This document shows positions 6,991 through 13,528 of a DNA stretch of 13,528 bases, piece after piece; within the stretch, counting starts at the first letter, position 1, and each line of letters begins with the position of its first letter. The DNA is from Dunaliella salina (lineage: Eukaryota; Chlorophyta; Chlorophyceae; Chlamydomonadales; Dunaliellaceae). The DNA lies in contig MU069454.1 of NCBI GenBank assembly GCA_002284615.2, forward strand, positions 250,974 to 264,501, written 5' to 3'. The position numbers and the translations under genes are program-made. The notes beneath the pieces are model-generated. The model was given only the letters and a program-made list of their open reading frames with translations, was not told where the DNA came from and made no database searches.

Positions 6991-7310
6991 TGGAAGGGTT
7001 CACCGTTAGCAGTAATTGGTCGAAAAGGAAGTGCCACCCAATGATGATGCAGCCAATTTGCTGGAATGTTCCCCATGCTCTGCCATATTCCTCTCAGATG
7101 GCCATATAATTTGCAGCCTCTTTCTCAAAGGCTGTTCTCGCTCCCATGCATGACATGCCAGGTTTCCATAAACTGGAATGCACCCCATTTGACGAACAAC
7201 ACGTCTCTAGGTACCCAAGAACTTCACGCATGAGTATCCAAAAAACAGACTCGCTACCCAGCCACTCCCATACCATCCTCAAAGTCACTGACCGGAGGAC
7301 ATGGGCATAG

Positions 7311-7691
7311 ACAGATGGCAGCTGCCTTGTCCAGAGCGGCAAGCAAGAAATTGGGGCAGGCGTCTACTGCCCACTTACTGACAGCAAGAGCTTTGTAGAA
7401 CCAAATGGCGCTGGGATTACTAACACCACATTCAGAGCTCAATTGGCAGTAATTGCTGCTGCTCTCATTACCAAACATGCAAACATTGGATCAGACAGCC
7501 TCACCTGTTTCAATCAAGCAAGTAAACAACTTTTTCCACCTTGAAAAACATCTGAGGCATATCCAAGAAGAGATCCTAAAAATGATTTCATTTATCATTA
7601 GCTACTCACATACCAATATCCAATTTTACAAAGTGAAGTCACATGCTGGCATCGCTGGAAATGAAAGTGCAGATGCTCTCGCTAAACATTA
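7311..7691 (+). pseudogene. Broken RNase H domain of LINE G
   Basis: TDGSCLVQSGKQEIGAGVYC begins at 7311, directly after TAG (7308-7310) where a Tyr is expected. It continues with ITNTTFRAQLAVIAAAL and IGSDSL (7491-7499), then breaks at TGA near 7540. A second frame supplies IQFYKVKSHAGIAGNESADALAKH up to TAG at 7690-7692. Catalytic residues D (TDGS), D (SDSL), H and D (ESAD) remain. The helix glutamate is Gln (CAA, 7440-7442) where LINE B has RAEL. That substitution alone would be expected to cripple activity. Confidence 0.8.
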
Positions 7692-7713
7692 GGCAAACCA
7701 AGCCAACAACTGT

Positions 7714-8642
7714 GTGACGGACACTTGGATCCCTAGTGCAGGTTCTGGTGGAAATCCGTATGCACATATTTTTGGGTTAGCCGAGGAAGAAAGAAGAGTG
7801 CATGCTGCATGTACACCTGCAGGTCCCCAATCTGCCCCCAAGCTCACCTATCCCCCCAATGTTCAAGATGCTAAGAAGAAAAAGACACACATGCATACTA
7901 AACACATACTTGGATATGCCAAAACAGGTTACAACTCGTACTATCAACACTAATTTCTGCATGCATAGCAAAATTAGCAATGCTTTCAGGAATACGTCAA
8001 GTGTATCCACACCCATGAAGCATACCATCCCGCAGCACCGCACAGGCACCCTCATAATCAAAAATATGCGGTCCATTTTAAAAGGTCAACTGACCCCTCT
8101 TGCCCCCTCCCAGGCTGTCATCAATTGGACAGCGCACTCCATATGCTCTCAGGCTGCCAGAGCCATTTCATTTCCAACACAGAAACTGAACGCCATAACA
8201 TTGCAGGCAGGACATTTACCAAAGCACTCAGCAAAAGTCCTGTGGGAGCAGGCCTGGTCCACAGACATAAGGAGTGATTTCAAGCTTGCAGAAAATGACC
8301 TCCAACTCCCTTCACATGCCTCCAACAGAACTTCACCTACTTACTTCTTGCCTCGTAACCTGAAAGAGAGGAACAGACGCAAATCTAGTCGACGAGATGC
8401 TAATTTGACCAACCCTTACAATGCCAGACCCACTTCTGACAGTATTTATCCTATCCATTCACATCACGCTTTGCGCAGCTCCAAATGGAAGACAACCAGA
8501 ACTAGCCGCGTAATGCAACCCCATGAACTATATACAAACCAACGCCATGTGCACCTGATGGAAATCAAGTACTGTGAAGACACGAGGCCAGAGCATCAGT
8601 TGAGCACGGCAAAGCTGCAGCATGCAGACCTTCATAAACTTA
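7714..8642 (+). pseudogene. Linker, CCHC and nuclease-like remnants of LINE G
   Basis: Homologous blocks shift among plus-strand frames. First come KKKTHMHTKHILGYA (about 7880-7920; LINE B has KLKTHMHKKHKLG) and KISNAFRNT...HRTGTL (about 7970-8053). Next are NQKYAVHFKRST and a knuckle CPLPGC...LHMLSGC (about 8098-8152), then TERHNIAGR (about 8197-8223). The series ends with SHASNRTSPTYFLPRN (about 8312-8360), SRRDANL in place of the family's SRPDALL (about 8387), and HLMEIKYCEDTRP (about 8551-8589). The PD motif is lost and the knuckle has gained residues, so this copy is dead. EIKYCEDTRP is nearly identical to LINE E, which ties the two copies to one subfamily. Confidence 0.72.
8635..8642. 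repeat. 8-bp target-site duplication of hAT-like element, left copy
   Basis: TAAACTTA, paired with TAAATTTA at 9368-9375 (7 of 8 identical). Eight base pairs is the standard hAT duplication length. Confidence 0.65.
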
Positions 8643-8900
8643 CAGAGGTGGGCGACGAAGGCCCCGAACAGGAGTCCTTTTGAAATGTCCCCTTTGCAAG
8701 GTGGCCAAACTTTGCACTTTTTGTGCTTAGCATCAAATGATAACTTCCATAGCTTTTGAGTTTGGAAGGTGCAACTCATGGCCACTTCTGCAATTTGCCA
8801 AAACGTGAACCCTACTTTTTGAGCAAGCACCCACCATCATTTCTGACCAGCCACTGGACCAAATCGGGTGATTTTTAATGATTTGGGGTCCTTGTACCAA

Positions 8901-8931
8901 AAAAAATGTCATTGCACAAAAAATGTCATTG
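8901..8931. repeat. Short direct repeat AAAAAATGTCATTG x2
   Basis: The 14-mer occurs at 8901-8914 and 8918-8931, separated by CAC, within the hAT-like element. Subterminal repeats can bind transposase in hAT elements, but this one lies well inside and no role is claimed. Confidence 0.6.
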
Positions 8932-9021
8932 TAGAAAATGGAGTGAAAAGACGCAGTGGTTGGTCAGATACAGAATTTCAGCCATTTCCCTTAGAGGAAA
9001 CCTAGCACTAGGGGTGCCAAA

Positions 9022-9040
9022 AAGGTCAATTTTTGACCTT
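9022..9040. other. Inverted repeat (8-bp arms, 3-base loop)
   Basis: AAGGTCAA and TTGACCTT around TTT, inside the hAT-like element. It is a perfect stem of unknown role. A pyrimidine-rich run ending in CAG (9041-9060) follows and resembles a splice acceptor, but no exon is evident. Confidence 0.6.
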
Positions 9041-9220
9041 CTCCTTTCTTATTTTTCCAGTATGCAGGATGTTAGCATCGTATGCAAGAGATATGAATGC
9101 GGGATTTGGAGCACAAATGGTTTCACTAGGGTGGAGTTGTGGGCCATTTTAGGGTGATTTGAGGCCAGGAGAATGATCTGGCGTCAACCAATTTTCATCA
9201 TTTTTTGGCGAATGTGTTTA

Positions 9221-9264
9221 AAAAAAAAAAGGTTTACGCTTGCCCGAGGGCCGCGTGTATTAAG
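9221..9264 (-). mobile_element. 44-bp LINE 3' tip nested in the hAT-like element
   Basis: After an A-run, the sequence GGCCGCGTGTATTAAG matches the 3' tip of LINEs A and B (GGCCGCGTGCATTAAG and GGCTGCGTGCATTAAG), in minus orientation. It is bracketed by GAATGTGTTTA (9210-9220) and GAACGTGTTTA (9265-9275), 10 of 11 identical. This looks like an extremely truncated but otherwise normal target-primed insertion. Confidence 0.7.
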
Positions 9265-9375
9265 GAACGTGTTTATATTTATATTGTAATGGTTGGCCTG
9301 GTCAGGTTCAGAAAATGTCGGCGGGAAAGAACATTTCCAGGGATTTGGGCCCATCGCCCATATCTGGTAAATTTA

Positions 9376-9770
9376 TTAGCGCTAAAGCTGTTACAATTTG
9401 TCCTATCCCCCTGGCGCTGGTAGATCTGTTTATATTGAGCATACCCTAAAGCAATTCAAATAATTGGGACTGGATCACCAACGTGCCACTAAGCTTGCTA
9501 AACAACATCATGCTTATTCCGTTCAGTATGCCCACAAACTTGTTTTCTGTGCGTCGTGCTACCAAAAACTGGAGTGCTCTCCACAGCCAGGTGCTTCTAG
9601 CAACCCTCCAGATCTGCACTAGCCTGTCCTGTCTTACATCTTTGTCTTACATCTGGTGGAGGGGCCTAATGGCCCTTTATGAGCCAATGTGTCTCCTTTT
9701 CCATTTTTGATGTATGGAAAGTTTCTTTGCTTACATAGTTTTTCTTTTTCTTCTCTTTCTTTTTTTGCAT
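9376..9770 (+). pseudogene. C-terminus and 3' untranslated region of LINE G/H
   Basis: The reading frame resumes after the hAT-like element with SAKAVT, shifts once near 9405, and continues GAGRSVYIEHTLKQFK. A TAA follows, then LGLDHQRATKLAKQHHAYSV and QYAHKLV (to about 9550). This corresponds to the C-terminal block of LINE E (LDTFKATKLVRKLHAHSVLY) and of F. The 3' untranslated region contains a short duplication (GTCTTACATCT at about 9632 and 9645). The tip GCTTACATAGTTTTTC at about 9728-9744 is followed by a pyrimidine tail. Confidence 0.7.
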
Positions 9771-10393
9771 CGTCCAAAGAAGAGTGGACAAATTGATTCA
9801 AAGGCTGTGCTCCTTCTCCACAGGGTACAACTTTATAATGAATAAGGGACAAATTGACCTTCATCCAGATTAGCGGGCTGCTCAGTTTCTTCACAAAACA
9901 AACCCATGGGGCATGAACACGCAACAAGGTAAGGTAAGGTAAGGTAAGGTAAGGTAAGGTAAGGTTACATTGCTTTCTTTGCCCACAATTCGAAGGGCAG
10001 CTGAGCGGGTACACAGAGGCCTATAACCAGACCAGTTCAGGCAATTGAAAGCAGTGCTCGAAAATCAGGCACAGTATCTCAAGCATGCAGGCACAAACTT
10101 GACTAAAGCTCCTTAGAGATCAGCTTGGTTCATTAAATCTGTAAGGCGTGTTGGTGTGCAAGCCTGTCAGATCCTGAGAAGGGCATGCCAAAATAATGTG
10201 CTTTTCATCTTGCACAGTGTGCCAATCGCATTTATTGCAAATCCTGGCTCGTAAAAACACCTCTTCCCATCATGCCGTTGGGTTTCCGGCCAAAATAGAT
10301 AGGTAAAAGAGGCTCCTTGTTCCTCTTCCTGGCATCCCACCAGCCAGGCGCATTGCCTATTATAATGCCAAATTGTGTGCCATATGTCCTCAT
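9771..10393 (-). mobile_element. LINE I, 3' part: family C fragment with intact CCHC knuckle
   Basis: The minus-strand frame at about 10255-10050 reads RARICNKCDWHTVQDEKHIILACPS, a C-x2-C...H...C knuckle like that of LINE D (CDLC...DKRHAILLC). Farther downstream GGCTGCTCAGTTTCTT (about 9880) matches the repeat in the LINE C2 3' untranslated region, so the copy reaches its 3' end near the T-run at about 9770. An AAGGT array interrupts it. To the right it is cut by LINE E and appears to resume at 11414. Stops and frameshifts abound. Confidence 0.65.
9926..9965. repeat. (AAGGT)8 pentanucleotide array
   Basis: Eight perfect tandem AAGGT units lie within the 3' region of LINE I. The register GGTAA differs from the TTAGG telomere repeat. 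Each AAG|GTAAG junction happens to match the 5' splice-site consensus on the plus strand. Confidence 0.95.
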
Positions 10394-10456
10394 GAAAAGA
10401 AAAGAAAAACTACGCAGGCAGTGAAAACACTCCCCACATCAATTAAGGAAAAGGGG

Positions 10457-10830
10457 CTACCTAGGGCCAAGGCACCGTGTATCCTCTTCACCAAGAGAAA
10501 GCGGAAGAAAGAAGTCAATGGGGATTAGGTGGTTACTAGCAGTATCCCGTGCCTGACCTTGTTGAGAGTTGAAAAAGGTTTTCTCAAGAGCACCTCTGGT
10601 GCTGGCAAGTTTGTAAGCATACAGGACAGAATGAGCATGAAGCTTCCGGACAAGCTTGGTGGCCTTGAAAGTGTCAAGACCAGACACCTCAAGAGGCTCC
10701 AATGTGTGCGGGGTGTAGATGACTCCTCTCACACCTAGCAGCATATTATGGAGGATGACTTGAGCTGAAGCTCTAGAAAGATGACGGCAAAGGTCGCGGT
10801 GCTGCTGCTTGGAGGCCTCAAGCTGGCTGT
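10457..10830 (-). pseudogene. C-terminal block of LINE E (after frameshift)
   Basis: The frame picks up at about 10828 with QLEASKQQHRDLCRHLS and continues LLGVRGVIYTPHTLEPL...LDTFKATKLVRKLHAHSVLY to TAG at 10457. It corresponds to the C-termini of LINEs A/B (FIGVAGTIY...LGLTKHKA), H and F. The final 30 or so residues differ between subfamilies. Confidence 0.7.
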
Positions 10831-11413
10831 AGGCCGGGTGTCCTCACAGTATTTGACTTCTACAAGGTGGATATGTCGCTGATCTGGGTGGAGCTGACTG
10901 GGGTCACGAGCCTGGAGTGTGGGTGGAAAGCCCGTGGCTGGCGCTGAGTCCTCCCTGTTCCCCCCGCGCCCCCCTGCATTTCTCAATTCATAACGAGGAT
11001 TTGACCTTGGCGCCCTTTTCAGAGGAACAACTAATAGAGCATCAGGCCGGCTGGAAGTGAGCCTATCCTTATCAGGGAAGCGGCGTGGGAAAATGTATTC
11101 GGAAAGGGTCCTATTAGTAGCATGTTCTGGGATCTGTAGGTCTTGCAAGGCAAGACGGTCTGCTCTGCCATTGTCCATGGAGGCAATACCTGCCCCAAGA
11201 AGGCCTTTGCTGATGGCTTTTAGGAGGATTCTGCTGGCAATATTGTGTCGCTCAGTTACCATACCAGACATGGTAGAATTTTTGCATCCTGATAAGATGT
11301 GAAGGTCACTGTCAAGTTCCCCACAGAGGGGGCATTGTGGGCCGGTGGAAACTTTGAAGCGCACTGCGTGTTTTTGGTTAAAGAGGGTACCTGTGCGTCA
11401 TTTAAAAATGTTT
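10735..11413 (-). pseudogene. CCHC knuckle and PD...ExK nuclease-like region of LINE E
   Basis: The minus-strand frame is open from about 11394 (RTGTLFNQKHAVRFKVS) through 10735. It has knuckle CPLC...LHILSGC, then MSGMVTERHNIASR, IPEHATNRTLSEYIFP, SSRPDALLV and HLVEVKYCEDTRP. Counting from the in-frame GTG at 11364, the knuckle is C11, C14, H22, C27; RPD is 106-108 and E169-x-K171. The PD-to-E spacing is 61 residues because of a low-complexity Gly/Arg/Pro insert absent from LINE B. A TGA at about 11395 precedes the block. The key residues match LINE B across otherwise diverged sequence. Confidence 0.7.
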
Positions 11414-11640
11414 TGCCTCATTTTGAAAGAGACTGTTGAGCCAATGAGGAGCTTGGATCTCATACACAATAAGTAAGCGCCCTTTTGGACCTCCAAGACA
11501 AAATGAAACAAATTATCTGTGACATAACGTGACACAAGCTGGGGACGGCAATTATTACCATACACAGCTACAAAACTGGCAAGACCTCTCGAAAATGTCC
11601 AAATATCAACACGCTACTAATCTTCCGATCAGCAAAGTTT
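11414..11640 (-). pseudogene. LINE I, 5' part: possible family C connection region
   Basis: Minus-strand open frame of about 70 codons, from tandem TAGs near 11625 down to the LINE E junction. It contains DIWTFSRGLASFVAVYGNN and LIGSTVSFKMR. These loosely parallel the YWFRATVRVYN and VDLRKRHRNVW regions of LINE C2, and the spacing is right. Similarity is low and could be partly chance; the best support is the in-frame junction across LINE E. Confidence 0.35.
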
Positions 11641-12485
11641 GTGGAAAATGAAATTTGCCACCCTCAAAGAGCAGATTAATGTTATTGTATACTAAGCAGA
11701 AAGCCTCTACAATGAAAAATGTGCCTAAAGCTCCAATGGCAACCCCTAGCCTGCTCCCAGCCCTTTGAGTGGAGCACCAGAAAGCACATCTCTTACCCTA
11801 TTCAGGTGCACCAACCCACTCGTAAACAACTTGAACACAGACAATTGTCATTAAGCACTCAGCAGTTATGGTGAAGCAAACATCAAAGGAGACTTTGGAC
11901 CCCATTTTGTTAGTATGGATGCATGTAGTGCAGAAAAACTAAACTTTCTCGAGATGGAATTCCTGATGGCGCCCATAAAAGCACTTGCTACTGCAAGTTC
12001 CCATTCAGACAGCCTTAAAGTACAAAACTCAGTCCCCTCTCTGTTTTCCAGTCACCTTGATGGCAAAAAGTTTCAAACCCTTGAAGGCAGAGACTTCAAC
12101 CACTATCCAGCACGTCTGACTCCCAGAGACATGGAAAGTCCCACAGGGGGCTATCTGAGCAAATGCCAAAATATGCTCCTTTCTTGCGCTCAAAGTGACA
12201 GTAACTCACAGGCCTTTATCTGATTGGGACAAATCTGGCTTTGAAATAGCTGACATAACAAGCTACCCAGCATGTGCTTTGATACGTATAAGTCGCTCTT
12301 TGCACTTAGGCAGACCGTGTAGCAGCTCACATGGGTTATATGAACCTTCACTTTGTGCTTTTAACAGGAAAATGGCCGAAATCACCACACCTCACCAACC
12401 ACTGGGTCTTTTCACTCCTTTTTTTGCAATGATATATTTATGTTACAAGGACACCACACAACTGAAAAATTATTCACTTTAGTTC
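11641..12485 (+). other. Unassigned stretch with faint RNase H-like remnant
   Basis: A plus-strand frame from about 11837 reads TDNCH, a TAA, then IKGDFGPHFVSMD, FLEMEFLMAPIKALATASSH and SDSLKV (to about 12030). The order TD..., a helix with Glu before an Ala-rich helix, and SDSL echoes the RNase H of LINE G (TDGS...RAQLAVIAAAL...SDSL), and CAGACAGCCT is shared at nucleotide level. It could be another decayed plus-strand family B copy whose 3' tip is at 12486-12530. Downstream open frames (11915-12223 and 12195-12482) match nothing I recognise. Confidence 0.3.
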
Positions 12486-12530
12486 AGTTGATGAGGGAGA
12501 GTTTCTCTGTCTACGTAGTTTTTTTTTTTT
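12486..12530 (+). mobile_element. Plus-strand LINE 3' tip
   Basis: TTGATGAGGGAGAGTTTCTC, then TGTCTACGTAGTTTTTTT, matches the reverse complement of the LINE E tip (TTGATGTGGGGAGTG...CTGCGTAGTTTTTC) and the H tip. It marks the 3' end of a plus-strand insertion. How much of 11837-12485 belongs to it is unclear. Confidence 0.6.
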
Positions 12531-12949
12531 CAATTGATGGTCTGATATGGAGATTTGGTGGTAAAAACTAAGGTTCACGCCGCGGTTTCTGAGGCATAGG
12601 CCTTCCAACAGGTAAGCCTCATGCTCCAGTGCTAGAGAAAGCTACCTGCATGATCAACTTGAAGCTTACCAGTTGGTGAGCACATGCGCCCAGAGCGTGC
12701 AAAAAACACCTGATTCTGGGCCTCAGATTGGGCCGCAGCCCCCTGAGGAGTAAATCCGCCCCATTGAACTGGCAGGTCTCAAAGACCGGTTTTTGAAACA
12801 GGTGCTCTAGTAACCCCCCAGGTTCCCCGTTAGCCTTCTCTGTCTTACATTTTGGGGTGGAAGGGACTCACGGCTCTACAGAGCCCAGCAGTATGGGGCT
12901 CTATGTTGCCATCTTTCAGGGACCTCAGCTCAAGCCACCCTGCATGCAA
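12531..12949. other. No recognised feature
   Basis: No supported coding sequence, RNA gene or repeat. CTGTCTTACATTTTGG (12839-12854) resembles GTCTTACATCTGG in the 3' untranslated region of LINE H, so part of this may be unaligned LINE-derived sequence. Confidence 0.4.
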
Positions 12950-13195
12950 CATGTTAGGTGTGGGCAGAGTCATTGACCAAGTGTAGGACATCCCTCACTC
13001 ATTTGAGCCTCTTAAACTTGAAGAGCTTGGTCTTGACACTTAAAAGGCCACCATGTTTGCTCTGAAGCTTCATGCTCATTCTGTCCAGAAAACTTTCAAA
13101 CTTGCAAGCTCCATACGAAATCCTTGGAAGACTTTTTTTCCAGCCCTCATCAGCATGATCAGGCGCAGGATAGTGAGACCGTTAACCTATCCTCG
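12950..13195 (+). pseudogene. LINE F: plus-strand C-terminal fragment of family B relative
   Basis: The plus-strand frame reads MLGVGRVI, then IPHSFEPLKLEELGLDT, a TAA, KATMFALKLHAHSVQKTFKL and a few more residues. LINE E has LLGVRGVIYTPHTLEPL...LDTFKATKLVRKLHAHSVLYAYKL, so the TAA replaces Phe. Nucleotide similarity to LINE E continues to about 13195. The fragment lacks the 3' tip and gives way to satellite DNA. Confidence 0.65.
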
Positions 13196-13235
13196 CACAA
13201 AGCTTTATATTCGCAACGTCAGAAATACCTGGCCT

Positions 13236-13298
13236 GCGGCTGAACACGGCTGATGCGGCTGTAGCGCGGCTGAAAAATTTTCAGCCGTGTTCAGCCGC
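13236..13298. repeat. Inverted repeats at the left edge of the satellite
   Basis: GCGGCTGAACACGGCTGA (13236-13253) is exactly complementary to 13281-13298, giving 18-bp arms with a 27-bp spacer. Nested in that is a tighter hairpin, CGGCTGAAAA and TTTTCAGCCG around one A (13267-13287). Confidence 0.8.
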
Positions 13299-13528
13299 TA
13301 GCGGCTGTCAGCAGCCGCACGGCTGATTTCAGCCGCTTCAGCCGCGTTCAGCCGTGATGTTATTTTTGTTGACCAGTGCAGGAAGGTGGCAGCCGCTTCA
13401 GCCGTGTTCAGCCGCTAGCGGCTGTCAGCAGCCGCACGGCTGATTTCAGCCGCTTCAGCCGTGTTCAGCCGTGATGTTATTTTTGTTGACCAGTGCAGGA
13501 AAGTGGCAGCCGCTTCAGCCGTGTCCAG
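13281..13528. repeat. 117-bp tandem satellite of CAGCCG/CGGCTG words
   Basis: The word GCCGTGTTCA recurs at 13284 and 13401 and, with one change, at 13518, giving a 117-bp period. The first two complete units differ at only 2 positions. Each unit is made of many CAGCCG words in both orientations, a perfect 16-bp palindrome CAGCCGCTAGCGGCTG (13292-13307 and 13409-13424), and an AT-richer spacer (GATGTTATTTTTGTTGACC). All six frames contain stops, so it is not a protein repeat even though 117 is divisible by 3. The array continues past the window edge. Confidence 0.92.

Larger units (their letters stand above)
6838..6995 (-). mobile_element. LINE D, 5' part: continuation across the LINE B insertion
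   Basis: When LINE B and one duplication copy are set aside, this stretch runs directly into 3843. Broken minus-strand frames here (for example RDSQRLWESIS) loosely resemble the region upstream of the family C knuckle, around VDLRKRHRNVW in C2. The assignment rests mainly on the clean target duplication; the protein similarity is weak. The right boundary is not defined. Confidence 0.4.
8643..9367. mobile_element. Non-autonomous hAT-like DNA transposon inserted in LINE G/H
   Basis: The left end reads CAGAGGTGGGCGACG. The right end, read inward on the minus strand from 9366, is CAGATATGGGCGATG; 12 of the first 15 positions match. CAG(A/G)GxTGGGC-type ends and an 8-bp duplication are characteristic of hAT elements. 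It lies inside LINE G/H exactly where the LINE reading frame is interrupted. One extra G (9367) sits between the right end and the duplication. No transposase or other recognisable coding sequence is present in its 725 bp, so it would have depended on a transposase from elsewhere. It contains a 14-bp direct repeat (8901-8914, 8918-8931), a hairpin (9022-9040) and a nested LINE tip (9221-9264). Confidence 0.65.
7005..9770 (+). mobile_element. LINE G/H: plus-strand family B relative, split by a hAT-like insertion
   Basis: Coding remnants in plus-strand order are linker and RNase H (about 7200-7690), connector, degenerate CCHC and nuclease-like region (7714-8642), then C-terminus and 3' end (9376-9770). 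The last coding residues before 8643 (HADLHKL) and the first after 9375 (SAKAVT) join in frame if 8643-9375 is removed. The two halves are therefore one element. The 3' end carries the family tip GCTTACATAGTTTTTC, followed by a pyrimidine-rich tail. The 5' boundary is uncertain (about 6991-7200) and no flanking duplication was found. Many stops and frameshifts show it is older than LINE B. Confidence 0.75.
10394..11413 (-). mobile_element. LINE E: 5'-truncated family B relative inserted in LINE I
   Basis: Minus-strand copy of about 1020 bp with the tip CTACGCAGG preceded by an A/G-rich tail (10394-10411). It carries knuckle, nuclease-like region and C-terminus but no RNase H. CCTCAT occurs at both ends (10388-10393 and 11416-11421), within the slightly longer imperfect match TGTCCTCAT/TGCCTCAT, which is a plausible short target duplication. 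The family C frame on the right (VSFKMR) joins in frame to that on the left (MRTYG) when E is removed, supporting insertion into LINE I. A single frameshift at about 10822-10834 separates its two coding blocks. Confidence 0.72.

Noticed and set aside
6719..7003. 94-codon minus-strand frame with Lys/Gln-rich repeats
   Set aside because: It is a shadow frame produced by the tandem 33-35 bp duplication and the adjacent LINE B boundary; no domain pattern.
9041..9060. Splice acceptor-like pyrimidine tract ending in CAG
   Set aside because: It lies inside the hAT-like element with no coding-like sequence downstream and no donor; treated as chance.
9926..9965. (AAGGT)n as an arthropod-type TTAGG telomere repeat
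   Set aside because: The register gives GGTAA/TTACC, not TTAGG/CCTAA; and it sits within LINE sequence.
13281..13528. 117-bp repeat as a protein-coding repeat (39 codons per unit)
   Set aside because: Stops occur in every frame on both strands within one unit.

Overview
The window reads as nuclear DNA of a eukaryote whose intergenic or intronic space is packed with decayed retrotransposons. The best guess is a chlorophyte green alga (Chlamydomonadales-like). The basis is moderate GC, microsatellites, AGC/GGC/CGC-biased codons in the one candidate host exon, and LINE protein patterns I associate with that group. Species cannot be fixed from the sequence. There are no operons, rRNAs, convincing tRNAs or CRISPR arrays, and no intact gene.

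Layout, left to right. An (AC)n microsatellite (1-72) is followed by a 5'-truncated LINE (76-569, minus strand) with a target-site duplication. Removing that LINE rejoins the microsatellite to a pyrimidine-rich splice acceptor (648) and a candidate terminal host exon (649-1156, plus). A tiny poly(A) LINE tip (1182-1247) and a GGTT-rich degenerate repeat follow. From 1822 to about 6990 lie minus-strand remains of an apurinic-type/L1-like LINE family ('family C'), which carries reverse transcriptase with a YADD box, a connection region, a C-terminal CCHC knuckle and a poly(A) tail. One of these copies (D) is split by a 2972-bp insertion (B, 3855-6826) of a second family ('family B'), flanked by a perfect 11-bp duplication.

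Family B is the most interesting part. Reading in its own direction, its polyprotein has a region resembling the PCIF1-type N6-adenosine methyltransferase, then RNase H with all four acidic catalytic residues, a CCHC knuckle, and a PD...ExK segment like the restriction-like endonuclease of R2/NeSL/Dualen-type LINEs. Reverse transcriptase is missing here because the copy is 5'-truncated.

From about 7005 to 9770 a plus-strand relative of family B (G/H) is interrupted by a 725-bp element (8643-9367) with hAT-like inverted ends and an 8-bp duplication. That element itself holds a 44-bp LINE 3' tip with an 11-bp duplication. Next come another family C fragment (I, from about 9771) carrying an (AAGGT)8 array, and a second family B relative (E, 10394-11413) inserted into I. 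Then follow a faint plus-strand RNase H remnant, a plus-strand LINE tip, and a plus-strand LINE C-terminus (F). The window ends in a 117-bp satellite built of CAGCCG/CGGCTG words in both orientations.

The autonomous machinery of both LINE families is broken by stops, frameshifts and truncations. What can be read is the order of insertions and the domain order of the family B protein.
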